The translations under genes were made by a program, and so were the position numbers. A stretch of DNA of 64,000 bases from contig NZ_UZAC03000001.1 in assembly GCF_900538055.1 (NCBI RefSeq), positions 1,054,001 through 1,118,000 on the forward strand, written 5' to 3'. Under the pieces are notes generated by a model. The model ran no database searches. It was not told the origin of the DNA and saw only the letters and a program-made list of their open reading frames with translations. Below are positions 50,910 to 60,570 of the stretch, one piece after another; within the stretch, counting starts at the first letter, position 1; every line of letters begins with the position of its first letter. Source of the DNA: Pasteuria penetrans (GTDB lineage Bacteria > Bacillota > Bacilli > Thermoactinomycetales > Thermoactinomycetaceae).

Positions 50910-52081
50910 TGGCAGGACCCGAATGGGAACATTGGATAGAAAAACAACGGGAAAATTGGGAAATCAAACAGCAAACACGTTTTCTTGTGCCAACAGAACA
51001 GGCCACAGCACCTTTCTGTCGTCGTGATGGTCGTACCCTACTCAATCTCTCCTCTACCAACTATCTCGGTCTTGCTCATCATCCCAAGATACGGCATAGG
51101 TTCCAACAACCCCAGAATTGTGTAGGCACAACCTCCTCACGATTATTACTAGGACACAACCCACCGACTACCCACCTAGAGGAACAGTTGGCACACTGGT
51201 TAGGAAAAGAAGCAGCACTCCTCTTTGCCAATGGATACATGGCCAATTTGGGTATACTTTCCTCCCTCTTAACGCGCCGAGATGCGGTTTTCATGGACAA
51301 AGCAAGTCATGCTAGTTTATTAGATGGAGCCCGATTGAGTGGGGCACATCTCTATCGCTATCGCCATGGGGACTGGGAGCACCTCATATTCCTACTGCAA
51401 CGGGCGGGGACAGCAGGACGGAAAATGATAGTTACAGAGAGTTTGTTCAGCATGGAGGGGGATATGGCACCCCTGCCCGAGTTGATGAAAATCGCCGAAA
51501 AATGGAAAGCTGCGCTTTTGGTCGATGAAGCCCACGCTGTGGGCGTGTATGGCCCAAGGGGCCAGGGATGGGCCTGGGAATTAGGGATAGAGGGGGGAGT
51601 AGACTTAGCAATGGGTACGTTTAGCAAGGCCCTTGGTAGTTACGGGGCCTATGTGGCAGGACCAAGTTCATGGCTAAAACATCTCCAACAAACCTGTCGT
51701 AGTCTTGTCTATACCGTATCCCTACCCCCCGCACTCATTGCCGCCAATCAGGCCGCCTTGTCCATTGTGGCCCGGCCCACACGTCGGATGGGGAAACTCC
51801 ATCAACGATCCATCTATTTTCGCTCCACGCTCGGTCAGCACGGTATAACCCTACCCCCCACTGCGATCCCTACCCCTATTGTGCCTATCCCCTTACGGGA
51901 TTCCCAGTGTGCCCTAGGGGTGGAAAAAAAACTGGTTGAACGTGGTATTTTGGCCATGGCCATTCGTCCACCTACGGTACCCGCCCACAGGGTATGTATC
52001 CGCTGCACAGTAATGGCCACCCACACCATGAAATCCCTGCAGGGGGCAGCGACTACAATAGCAGAGGTTATAGGCCCATAG
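50909..52081 (+). CDS. bioF: 8-amino-7-oxononanoate synthase
   Basis: PLP enzyme joining pimeloyl thioester and alanine. The start overlaps the bioB stop (TAATG). 390 residues. Motifs: NLSSTNYLGLAHHP near residue 48, HASLLDGARLSGA near 132, LLVDEAHAVGVYGPRGQG near 200, and the PLP lysine in MGTFSKALGSYGAYV near 238. Confidence 0.95.
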   Translation: MAGPEWEHWIEKQRENWEIKQQTRFLVPTEQATAPFCRRDGRTLLNLSSTNYLGLAHHPKIRHRFQQPQNCVGTTSSRLLLGHNPPTTHLEEQLAHWLGKEAALLFANGYMANLGILSSLLTRRDAVFMDKASHASLLDGARLSGAHLYRYRHGDWEHLIFLLQRAGTAGRKMIVTESLFSMEGDMAPLPELMKIAEKWKAALLVDEAHAVGVYGPRGQGWAWELGIEGGVDLAMGTFSKALGSYGAYVAGPSSWLKHLQQTCRSLVYTVSLPPALIAANQAALSIVARPTRRMGKLHQRSIYFRSTLGQHGITLPPTAIPTPIVPIPLRDSQCALGVEKKLVERGILAMAIRPPTVPAHRVCIRCTVMATHTMKSLQGAATTIAEVIGP

Positions 52082-52095
52082 GGGGATAGAAAAAT

Positions 52096-52848
52096 ATGTC
52101 CGTTTCCTGGGTTTGGCTCCCTGGTTGGTCCCTTTCAACACATCTTTGGAACCCAACAAATCGAATATTATACTCCCTATCCGATAGGATTGCTGCGTCA
52201 AAACAATATTTTATAAATTTCTCTGAAGGATACCCTCTTTGGGAGCAAGTAAACCATCAGATACACGAGACTGCACCTGTGGTTCTTGTGGGTTGGTCCA
52301 TGGGCGGTTTCGTTGCATTGGAGTGGGCTTGTCGTTACCCTTCACGGGTCGCCGGTCTTGTCCTGGGTGCTGTGGGTCCGTACTTCCCTCTGCAGCCACG
52401 GAATGGATGGACCTCCCTTCTAAGACAAGCAGAGAGGAATCCAGGCCGATTGCTACAAAAATTCGACCACCAACTCTTTAGTTTAGAGGAACAAAAGTGG
52501 GGGGCGAGGGAGCATTTCCAAAGGGAACTTCGCACATCGAATGCACAACCAACCCAACAATCGTTGGTATGGGGTTTGCGATATTTACAACAAATTTCCT
52601 TTTCCAGGGAACAGCTAGCAGCCATCAGGTCGATTCCCATTCATCTCCACACAGGCCAGGAAGATACTATTGTACCGCCTCGTTCCACACAAAAGTTGAC
52701 CCTGTGGCTACCCCGAGCAAAATACAAAGTCTGGGACGCAGCAGGACATCTAGCCTGCTGGTCCCAACCTAAGGAAATGGCCGTCTGCCTACACCAATTA
52801 GGGGAGGAGGTGGGGAGTGGAGAAGGAACAAGTCATTCGCCAATTTGA
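52096..52848 (+). CDS. bioH: BioH-like alpha/beta hydrolase (pimeloyl-ACP methyl ester esterase)
   Basis: 250 residues; ATG after AGGGGGATAG. Alpha/beta hydrolase with nucleophile elbow GWSMGGF near residue 76, acid in GQEDTIVP near 193 and catalytic His in AAGHLACW near 221. It also carries the LPGW oxyanion segment at residue 8. Position between bioF and bioC makes the BioH role (freeing pimeloyl-ACP after BioC-initiated synthesis) likely. It overlaps bioC by 32 bases. Confidence 0.85.
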   Translation: MSVSWVWLPGWSLSTHLWNPTNRILYSLSDRIAASKQYFINFSEGYPLWEQVNHQIHETAPVVLVGWSMGGFVALEWACRYPSRVAGLVLGAVGPYFPLQPRNGWTSLLRQAERNPGRLLQKFDHQLFSLEEQKWGAREHFQRELRTSNAQPTQQSLVWGLRYLQQISFSREQLAAIRSIPIHLHTGQEDTIVPPRSTQKLTLWLPRAKYKVWDAAGHLACWSQPKEMAVCLHQLGEEVGSGEGTSHSPI

Positions 52849-53644
52849 TCGTGTCAGCACTCACTATGAACAGAACGCCACGGTTCAGACTACAATGGCT
52901 ACCTTTTTGATCACCCAATTATTGACCCATCTAAAGGGTCCCAGCCCATCTTCTCATCATATTAGGTCGATTTTAGAGGTTGGTTGTGGGACCGGTATTC
53001 TCACACGTCATCTCGTGCGGGTTTTTCCCAAAGCCCATATTGTTGCCATCGACTTCTCCCAAACTATGCTCCTGTCGGCTCGGGCTTGCCCCACACTAGC
53101 CCATGTAGAGTTTTTACATGCAGATGCAGAAGCCATAACATTCCCCCCCAATACCTGGGACCTTGTGGTAAGCAATGCTGTGCTTCAATGGTTCTTTCAG
53201 CCAAAGAAAACGATAACATCCTGGTATGATTCCCTCCGGCCCGGTGGGACCGCGTTGGCTACCACCTTTGGACCCCAAACCTTCTGTGAACTAAAAAAGG
53301 CGGCCCATAGGGCCGGCATAGAGGGGTGGTATCAATTTCCCCTCCACTCCCTGAATCAATGGCGGGATCTATGGGGGAAAGCGGGTTATGGGGATATCTT
53401 TGGTAGTGAAATCTTGTTGCGTCACACCTATCAAAACGCCATCGATCTCCTTCACACGATTCAGGGGATGGGGGGAACCCGTCGACCCATTGGGAAAGGA
53501 ATTCGACACCGCAGCTTCCAAAGGGTTTTACAACAATACGATCAGGATTTTACTACTATCAATGGAGAAAACACATATTCCACCTATCACATTCTGGTTC
53601 TGTGTGGACATCGTCCCTTATCCGGATTGTCATCTCCATTTTGA
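52817..53644 (+). CDS. bioC: Malonyl-ACP O-methyltransferase
   Basis: BioC methylates malonyl thioester to start pimelate synthesis. GTG 52817 sits after AGGAGG. 275 residues. The N-terminus VIRQFDRVSTHYEQNATVQ is typical; SAM motif ILEVGCGTGILTRHL near residue 53, AIDFSQTML near 75, DLVVSNAVLQW near 114, and LRPGGTALATTFGP near 140. With bioA, D, B, F and H this completes a BioC-BioH route; bioI and bioW are absent. Confidence 0.94.
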   Translation: MEKEQVIRQFDRVSTHYEQNATVQTTMATFLITQLLTHLKGPSPSSHHIRSILEVGCGTGILTRHLVRVFPKAHIVAIDFSQTMLLSARACPTLAHVEFLHADAEAITFPPNTWDLVVSNAVLQWFFQPKKTITSWYDSLRPGGTALATTFGPQTFCELKKAAHRAGIEGWYQFPLHSLNQWRDLWGKAGYGDIFGSEILLRHTYQNAIDLLHTIQGMGGTRRPIGKGIRHRSFQRVLQQYDQDFTTINGENTYSTYHILVLCGHRPLSGLSSPF

Positions 53645-53652
53645 ATTCCTAC

Positions 53653-53991
53653 GGTACAATGCCTTAAGACCATCTGTTATCAACCTCTTTTTTTATATAT
53701 GTATGTATAACAGATGGTCTTCAAGTTTCTTTGAGAGTATTTTTCAGGTAATACATAAAAATTGTTTCGAATGTACATAAGAAGAGAGGGTCATATCCTA
53801 TTCAATTTATATGTTCAGAATGTTATTATAAATAGGGGTAGCCTAACCATAATGGGGAAATCGAGATGCTATGGATCGTATGATTTCGCGAAAGTATATG
53901 TAGTTATTTTTATGAATCCACAAAAGCCCTCTTTCCATTTCTATTTTGAACCTCAAAAAACCATTGTGAACTCTGTTGACTACACCAACAC
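53653..53991 (+). repeat. Repeat of about 340 bp with an internal 15-bp inverted repeat, copy 1
   Basis: Starts GGTACAATGCC nine bases after bioC. AAGACCATCTGTTAT (53666-53680) and ATAACAGATGGTCTT (53707-53721) are perfect inverted copies. Sequence continues through CAAGTTTCTTTGAGAGTATT to CCATTGTGAAC. The second copy is at 61616-61972 beside the IS1182 remnant. The inverted repeat could act as a bio terminator or an IS target. Confidence 0.8.
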
Positions 53992-54842
53992 CATGAAATT
54001 ATCGTGTATATGAAGTCCTATAGACAACCATATGGAATAATGACGTGCAATCCATCCAAGGAATAGTGAGTCCAGAAAAATAATAAGAAGACCGTACCAA
54101 TCATACTGCATAGGTACCAGGGTAAACAGAACACTAGTAATCCAAATACCCACACGCGACTGGAGAGTACCCCGAAAGAACAATTCTTCCCCGACCGCCG
54201 GTGCAATGGTTACTGCCATAAGGCCAGGCCAATCCAACGAGGGGAGCGGAAGAGCACTAGATTTGTATAAAAATAAATATAAAAATAAAAATTTATGTAT
54301 AGTTTATTTTTAAAAACCCTACAAGAGATTTGAAAGATAGACCTACACAAAATCCGCGCTTGTGGGTTTTCTGTTCAATCCTAGTCGAACTAGCATTTCC
54401 CTCCAATTACGGGTAACATCCCCACCTACAGCCAATACAACAAGCAATGCATCTGAGCAACACCTAAGCCATACAGCCTGATCATCCACAACCAAATCCA
54501 GATATTCATACACGATCCAGATATTCATACACGATATTGGTACGAAAGGACTTCGTGAATATAAAATCAATGAAACAGGGGAACATCCACCATACCAAGA
54601 TGCGATGAAGATATCGCCGGGGATCGGGTCGTAATTGGGATAATATGTACGATCGAAACGCGGACCACACAAAAAATATACCCAATGATGAGTACGGAAT
54701 CACGAGACCACAGAGAGAAAACCACTCTGGTACGAATGAATAAAAAATGTACGGGTGATGACCATTTCTTGATAACGGATATAAACTTGAGTACATCGTA
54801 TACCACCCAAACACTATACAGTACTGCTAAGAAAACATCCAC
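53980..54842 (-). pseudogene. CPBP-family intramembrane protease, broken
   Basis: Three reading frames together give one membrane protein. It starts with two hydrophobic segments (MDVFLAVLYSVWVVYDVLKF, DSVLIIGYIF), then continues after a T6 indel at about 54670 as YILSQLRPDPRRYLHR and FTKSFRTNIVYEYLD. A 20-bp tandem duplication (54499-54537) breaks it again before LVVDDQAVWLRCC and GGDVTRNWREMLVRLG. The last part (53980-54237) holds the CPBP motifs: APAVGEELFFRG, FTLVPMQYDW (the expected His is Pro) and HIHDNF. The lost His and multiple lesions mark it as decayed. A duplicate of the 3' half is at 58049-58447. Confidence 0.65.
54499..54537. repeat. 20-bp tandem duplication inside the broken CPBP gene
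   Basis: CCAGATATTCATACACGAT occurs twice in a row. Removing one copy rejoins two frames of the CPBP-like protein. Confidence 0.8.
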
Positions 54843-55332
54843 GATCCCATCTCAGCCCCGGGGTAATTCTCGGCGGGAACTATCTTTCAGCACTACTGTA
54901 TGTTGATAGTAAACACGATCGAACCTTACAACAAATAAAACAAGTACAATCTCAAGCAACTCTTTTTCCTAAAAAATATATTGTAATATGCTGAGACATG
55001 ATCAAACCCCCGTGTTTCTGCACAGTTTTCCCGGGGTTGGCCTCTTTTCAGCCCCAGATCAGGTCCCTGAACCCCCAAAAATAGAAAATGGTTCAAAATG
55101 CAAAAGAGTGTTCCTATAGATCCCCCACGCTACCAAAGGACACATCAACCATGAATCAACCCAGAGGGCTCATCCAGGGTGATGATCACCCCAAACGCAG
55201 CGTTCTCAGCAGCACGACAAAATCGTTCATTTACAAAAAATCTAGGACAAAGGACCCCTTCCCCCTGGGGTTGAATAGCTCCGAAAAATGCCGCGGAAAC
55301 AATACCACGAACCCGAAGATCAACAAAAAATC
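54843..55332. other. Intergenic, no supported gene
   Basis: Downstream of the 55460-55828 gene and upstream of the broken CPBP gene. No repeat or family recognised. Confidence 0.35.
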
Positions 55333-55368
55333 ATGGGGCCGCTATCGAGATCAAGATAGCGGCCCCAT
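55333..55368 (-). terminator. Perfect 14-bp stem terminator
   Basis: ATGGGGCCGCTATC and GATAGCGGCCCCAT with an 8-base loop. On the minus strand it is followed by GATTTTTTG and lies about 90 bases after the stop of the 55460-55828 gene. Confidence 0.85.
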
Positions 55369-55459
55369 TCCTAAAAATCCCATACAGCTACGTTGGCAGA
55401 CCCCCTGCTTTGTTTGGGGACTACCTCCTCTTCAAAAGCCTCTAAGGAGTGGAAATCAG

Positions 55460-55828
55460 TCACTGATTTCGCTTCTGCCCACTACTAACCACCAAACTTT
55501 GATTCTGGTCCCTTGTGGACGAACCGTCCGAACTTTTATGCTCTATCTCGCCCTCACAACCGTGAACCAGGAAAAGGATTGCTATCCCTAAAACAGCAAC
55601 TACTGGTACCAATCGCTTAGAACGCTTGTGTGTTTTTTCCTCTGGATTCCCTACAGTCATACCCATAAAGGTCCGTTCAGAACCTGACAAAACATTTTCC
55701 TGATGACTCTCCCTTTCTGTATATCCTGTACTCATAGTTTCTTTCGTGGCAAACACTTGCTCAATGTTTGTTGTAAACGGACCCAGCATAATAAAAAAGC
55801 ATGCAACAGTGGTCACTGCCCTTCTCAT
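55460..55828 (-). CDS. Putative exported protein with a second membrane segment
   Basis: 122 residues: an N-terminal signal-like stretch (AVTTVACFFIMLGPFTTNI), a polar middle, a basic KTHKRSKR, then LVPVVAVLGIAILFLVHGC and a charged tail with SSDGSSTRDQNQS. The ribosome-binding site is weak. The strong terminator downstream supports a real transcript. No family recognised. Confidence 0.5.
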   Translation of the reverse strand: MRRAVTTVACFFIMLGPFTTNIEQVFATKETMSTGYTERESHQENVLSGSERTFMGMTVGNPEEKTHKRSKRLVPVVAVLGIAILFLVHGCEGEIEHKSSDGSSTRDQNQSLVVSSGQKRNQ

Positions 55829-56759
55829 GCAGGTACCACATTAAACTCAATCACCCCTTACATAAAGAGGGAATGAACCATCCTAAAAATTTTAACTTAT
55901 TGGACAAATTCAAGTCAACCCCACCTTCGCAAAGCAAGCAAGTAGCTAGTAGTAACCCATCCGACTCCTGGCTTCCTTCTTTGGAATGGGGGGGTGTTCT
56001 GACGAACCCTTCTGCTCCACCCCGAAAAAATTCCAATGAATCGAATTACATTGAGTATCTGGATATCCCACCCCAAGCGGCACATACGATCCGCATGCGT
56101 AATTCCTCTGGGGTGTCGAGTAGGGCTAGAATCCCAGCCGACCCCTCTTACAAAACCACACGGAGCCATTCTCCGCGCTGCAATCCTCCCAAAAGATGCC
56201 CCCGGCTTGGGCTTGGATTCTTTCCAAGAGACCCAGACCCCCACCTTGTGGTGTACCCTCCATCCCTCGTTGGCTCGTTCCATCGGGTATAGGAACAGAC
56301 ATCTTTAGCCATCTTTCGCGGTAGAATAATATCGCTCTGTCCTCTATAAAGAAGAGGAAAGCTTGCATGATCATGTCATACGAGATGGGATCCAAGTACC
56401 CTTGGTAAGGTGGCTAACGACAGGATCATACACTTTTGTTTGAATAAATTTTATATAATGTACTCATTCTATTCCTATGCATGTTGCTTGTTTCTGTATG
56501 TATGCAACTGGTCACTCATAGAAATCAGGGATATTTTATGGTAAAACACCATCAATAGGAAGGACCTCTTGCGCCGGGTCTGAACGCATTCTGGCCGATC
56601 GATTTCATAGTACAAAATGAGATCCTGGCTGAATATCGGACCTAGGAATTCGATCTGCAGCAGTAGAAACAAGGAAGCATTGGGGTAACGACGATACCCC
56701 CTTCCGCCATGGGGGAAGAGAATGGCAAGGTTGGGCCACCGCAAGCATAGGGATAAGCC
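55829..56759. other. Intergenic, 0.9 kb, no supported gene
   Basis: Open frames on both strands are short and overlap; none has a ribosome-binding site or family motif. It presumably includes the cwlD promoter. Confidence 0.4.
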
Positions 56760-57563
56760 ATGATGGAACAAACCCCCCGCTGGAGGCAGATACTGTCCCG
56801 ACAAAAGATTGGGTCGACAAAAAAAGGGAGAGATTGGAAGTTCCCCCTTAAACGCCAGCCCCCAAAAACACAATGGATAGGTTTTTTGTGGATATTGGTA
56901 TTGTTAGCATGTGTCGGTATATGGTGGAATGAGCATCGCGAAGTTAGCAAACTTGATTTCCCTATGGTGGGGAGGAAGTTTGTTCTTGATCCAGGACACG
57001 GGGGATTCGACGGGGGTGCAACAGGAATCAACGGCATTATAGAAAAAGATATTACCCTAAAAATTTCCCTCTATCTGCGAGATTATTTGCAGGAATCAGG
57101 TGCAGGGGTTCTCCTAACGCGGGAAAGGGATATCGATTTGTCCCACGAAGACACCCAACCGTTACGATCCCGTAAATCGGAAGATTTGTTAGCGCGGGTG
57201 CAATTCATCAAGGATAACCAACCAGCCGATGCACTGATCAGTATTCATCTCAATGCGATTCCGGACCAGCGATGGAAGGGAGCCCAAACCTTTTATCCTC
57301 CCACACGAGTTGCTAACGCCGAACTGGCGGCCTCCATACAAGATGAGCTGATACGGAATCTGGAAAACACGAGCCGGGTTCCTGTCAAGAGAGATAACGT
57401 ATACATTCTGAAGCATTCACCCATTCCTGCTGTTCTTGTAGAGGTGGGCTTTTTGTCCAACCCAGAGGAGAGTGTACTCCTATCTACCACAGCCTACCAG
57501 AAAAAGGTTGCTGCTTCCATTTATTATGGTCTTTTGAAGAATTATACTTCCAATAGGGTATAA
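56760..57563 (+). CDS. cwlD: Spore cortex N-acetylmuramoyl-L-alanine amidase CwlD
   Basis: CwlD cleaves peptide side chains during muramic-lactam formation in the spore cortex, needed for germination. 267 residues; ATG after AGGGATAAGCC. A membrane anchor (FLWILVLLACVGIWW) covers ~42-57. Amidase_3 motifs: VLDPGHGGFDGGATG (zinc His) near 79, EKDITLKIS (Glu), ISIHLNA (zinc His) near 160, and VLVEVGFLSNPEE (catalytic Glu) near 224. In B. subtilis it lies next to salA; here it is 19 kb away. Confidence 0.94.
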   Translation: MMEQTPRWRQILSRQKIGSTKKGRDWKFPLKRQPPKTQWIGFLWILVLLACVGIWWNEHREVSKLDFPMVGRKFVLDPGHGGFDGGATGINGIIEKDITLKISLYLRDYLQESGAGVLLTRERDIDLSHEDTQPLRSRKSEDLLARVQFIKDNQPADALISIHLNAIPDQRWKGAQTFYPPTRVANAELAASIQDELIRNLENTSRVPVKRDNVYILKHSPIPAVLVEVGFLSNPEESVLLSTTAYQKKVAASIYYGLLKNYTSNRV

Positions 57564-57569
57564 AAAATA

Positions 57570-57598
57570 AAGGGGCTACCGGGTCAACCCCCTATTTT
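57570..57598 (+). terminator. Terminator after cwlD
   Basis: AGGGG pairs with CCCCCT, followed by ATTTTC, a few bases past the cwlD stop. Confidence 0.65.
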
Positions 57599-57635
57599 CA
57601 ACCCACCATGGCAAAATAGCCCTACCATCCGTCTT

Positions 57636-58035
57636 GTGCGACACAAAGCAAGCCGATGCCCCAGCAGCACTAGGCAGTTCGTAACCTGCTACCTATCAGC
57701 CGGTTACGAAAGGCCGAGCAACCTTCATCTCTTGAACGACTTCTTGACACACAGCCCCTTCGCTCCACTTCCATTACAGGAGCTTCCTCACTACTATGAG
57801 CTGATCCGACTTCGTGCACGGAACCTCGGTTTGTCCTCGGTCCTTTCATCTGGCGACAGCCAGACGCCGTACAAGGATTCTAGCCCTGCCTTTTCCTGAA
57901 CCGTTCACCACCGGGGTGTTTCCACACCAGCAGTGTTAGGTGGTTGGAAGCCTGTGGAAGCCTGCTATCTACCAACCGGCTCCGAAGGGCCACTTACAAC
58001 CTTCATCGCTTATACAGCTTACTGGACACACTCCC
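57636..58035 (-). ncRNA. Tandem pair of structured repeats (copies G1 and G2), candidate structured RNA
   Basis: On the minus strand G1 (58035-57900) reads CAGTAAGCTGTATAAGCGAT, GAAGGTTGTAAGTGGCCCTT, CGGAGCCGGTTGG, TAGATAGCAGGCTTCC, CCAACCACCTAAC, GCTGGTGTGGAAACACCCCG. G2 (about 57745-57640) repeats GTGTCAAGAAGTCGTTCAAG, GATGAAGGTTGCTCGGCCTT, TCGTAACCGGC, TAGGTAGCAGG and GCCTAGTGCTGCTGG. Between them lie GTCTGGCTGTCGCCAGA and GTGCACGAAGTCGGATCAGC. UUCG-type hairpin, AGGT/ACCT helix and GTGT/ACAC hairpin recur in both. Candidate families are HEARO/omega-RNA-like or group II intron-derived; neither is proven. Confidence 0.55.
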
Positions 58036-58048
58036 AATACCATGATCA

Positions 58049-58447
58049 TTATGAAAATACTATGAAATTATTGTACATGTGAAATCCTATAGACAACCAT
58101 ATGGAATAACGGTGTGCAATCCATCCAAGTAATAGTGAATCCAAAAAAATAATAAGAAGACCGTACCAATCATACTGCGTATGTACCAGGGTAAACAGAA
58201 TACTGGTAACCCAAATACCCACACGTGACTGAAGAGCACCCCGAAAGAACAACTCTTCCCCAATCGCAGGTGCAATGGTTACTGCCATAAGGGCCGGCCA
58301 ACCCAACGATGGGGGCAGGGGATCGCTAGATTCAGATAAAAATAAATATAAAAATAAAAATTTATGTATAGTTGATTGTAAAAAATCACATCCCTTCTTG
58401 GAAACCCAAGCCCACCCCAAATCTATGACTGTGGGTTTCCTGCTCAA
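58049..58447 (-). pseudogene. Partial CPBP-family protease duplicate
   Basis: 132 residues matching the C-terminal half of the broken gene at 53980-54842, including flanking AT-rich DNA. All three CPBP motifs are intact here: APAIGEELFFRG, FTLVHTQYDW and HMYNNF. The N-terminal membrane segments are missing, and the frame begins within SRKPTVIDLGWAW. It starts at an ISL3 left end (58451), suggesting truncation by that insertion. Activity is doubtful without the N-terminus. Confidence 0.6.
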
Positions 58448-58450
58448 TCC

Positions 58451-58775
58451 GGCTCTTGGCCAAACTTCGGACCTGGGGGTTCAGTCTCAGGAGTGAGGGC
58501 TGAACCATGGTTCGATAGATCAAATGCATCGTGGTAGGTTTCTGTGTTTATATCTGCCTAGATTCGGATTCCCTCCCCCTGTATTCCAAAGTATTCTTGT
58601 GGGAACACAGTAGGACATATACGTTGTTTTTATAAAATTTAAGTTTTATATGTTATAATAATTGGCAACTCACCCTCTATCAGGGAATAAGGGGTTGTCG
58701 AGATGAAAACAGAACTAGATTTCCCAAGGCCCCCCTTTTCGGACGAAGTGAAAATCATGAAAATAGAGAAATTAG
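58451..58775 (+). mobile_element. ISL3-family element, left end only (copy 2)
   Basis: GGCTCTTGGCCAAACTTCGG then ACCTGGGGGTTCAGTCTC is the left end; the leader and first ~25 transposase codons (from ATG 58702: MKTELDFPRPPFSDEV) follow. The copy stops where another ISL3 right end begins at 58776. Confidence 0.7.
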
Positions 58776-60570
58776 GGCTCTTGGCCAAACTTCGGACCCG
58801 GAATATCCTTGGGCGGTTTTTTTTACTCTGAATTTTAAGGATGAATTAGGTGGGGCCCACTTTTCCCCATAATTAGTTTGTTTATTCAGTTTATTGTACA
58901 CGAGCCCATGCCGAAGAGCATCTGTCTCTATTAATTTATAAAATAAATAGAAACAAAAGTATGTGCTTTTTTTCTATTATGTATCCAAAATTATTGAATG
59001 AATTTTTATTTTATTTTATGTTTATTAAAAACTATATTAATATTATGAAACATTACGGCAATTTACCCCCTGATCGTTTTCCAGGTGGCTATTGCGACAT
59101 ACGATAGCAAGGTTCTCATAGTTCCTCCAAATCCGAACCCCAAAACGTTGGCGAAAGTCAAGCTTGGTGGCACAGTTTTTTCCCTCTATAAGGGCATTGG
59201 TAGCCTTGTCTCCTCGATGGTAATTTGCAATGGACTGTTGCCCCCTCTGTAGGCTCTCTGCACCTTTTCTAATGTTCTTGTGGTCGTGCTGTAATCCTTT
59301 CCCGATGAGAGCGTGCAGATTATTGTAAGCCTCGGTAAAAGTGGGATAATCGGTGTCATACCATTTTCCAACATCCTCTATAAATTCGTAGGCTTCCCCG
59401 AGTTTATGCCAATCTGCAAGATGAAATATTTTTTCCAGGAGTAGCCTCTTGGATTCGGGAAGTAATCCTCTGTGTTTTTTCTTCAGGGCGTCCTTTACGA
59501 ACCCTTTGATCCTGGACAGATATTTCCCATTTTCGAGTTCCTTATACATACAGTCCACCCATTCCCAGTGCAGATGACAAGACAAATGCCAGCGGAAAAC
59601 AAAGAAATCACGGGGGAAGAATTTCTCTTTTTTCTTGTAAAATGATAACAAATTTGTAATATATTCATACTTATTCTTTAATTTTTCCGAACAACTAAGT
59701 AATTCATTAAGAATATTCCTCTCTTGATCGGAAAGTTCCTCCCGATAATTTTTCCATAGTAGGTCAAGTAACAATTCCTTTATGGTGGGGGCAAATCGCT
59801 TATCCCTAAGAGTGACTTTCAGAGGGGGGTGTAAGGTAAGATCCCTTATATTCTTGATGATGTGAAAGCGATCAAACACAATAAGCGCGTTGGGGAATTC
59901 CGATAGAGCAAACTTAGTATAGGTAGGGGCTCGGTCCATGGCAATAACCGCTGGATCAAGTTCATATAGGTGGTGATTTTGCCTCTGGTAGTCCATAAGT
60001 TCCTCATATTTTCGGCCTTTTATCACAGCCAATACAGACCCAAGTTTTGTATCATAGATATAGCTTGCGTAGTTCTTACCTTTCCTTGTCGATGTATCAT
60101 CTATACCGATGGTCAAACAACGTCCCTGTTCCCTGGCCTGCCTGATGGCCTTTTCCTCGAGTTCTTTTCTCTTTCTAGGAAGAAATTCGTCAAAAAATAG
60201 GGTATAACCTGTTCTCACCGGTATTCCATGTAACCTTGCTGCCTTCGCTGCTGAAGATATAACTGCTGTTGACGAGAACATTTCCCTACAAAAATCTGCA
60301 TATTTTTTCCCTTTCCCAACAAATGCATACACGTGGTTGAATTTGTCCTCGCAGTAGGTACATCTCCATCGTTGGGGTTTCATAACGGATTCAATTTCCC
60401 ATAAACCAAGGATGCCGTGTTTTATTTTCCGTTTCTTATCGAATCCCGCTCTCACAAATTTTTGTCCCAAATTTCCCGAATCCTCACAGGAACACCTGAT
60501 TCCCGGAGATGGACGGTTGACAATGGACTTTAGGATATAACGAATTTTCATTTTATCTGATCCTGTGGGT
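58776..60570 (-). mobile_element. ISL3-family insertion sequence, left end missing (copy 3)
   Basis: The right inverted repeat (GGCTCTTGGCCAAACTTCGG, then ACCCGGAATATCCTTGGG) starts at 58776. The transposase runs back to about 60570, where the sequence switches to IS1182 coding DNA at AAATTAGG. No left inverted repeat follows, so the element is not complete. Confidence 0.75.

Noticed and set aside
54685-54906. 73-codon plus-strand frame
   Set aside because: Antisense to the broken CPBP gene, with no ribosome-binding site.
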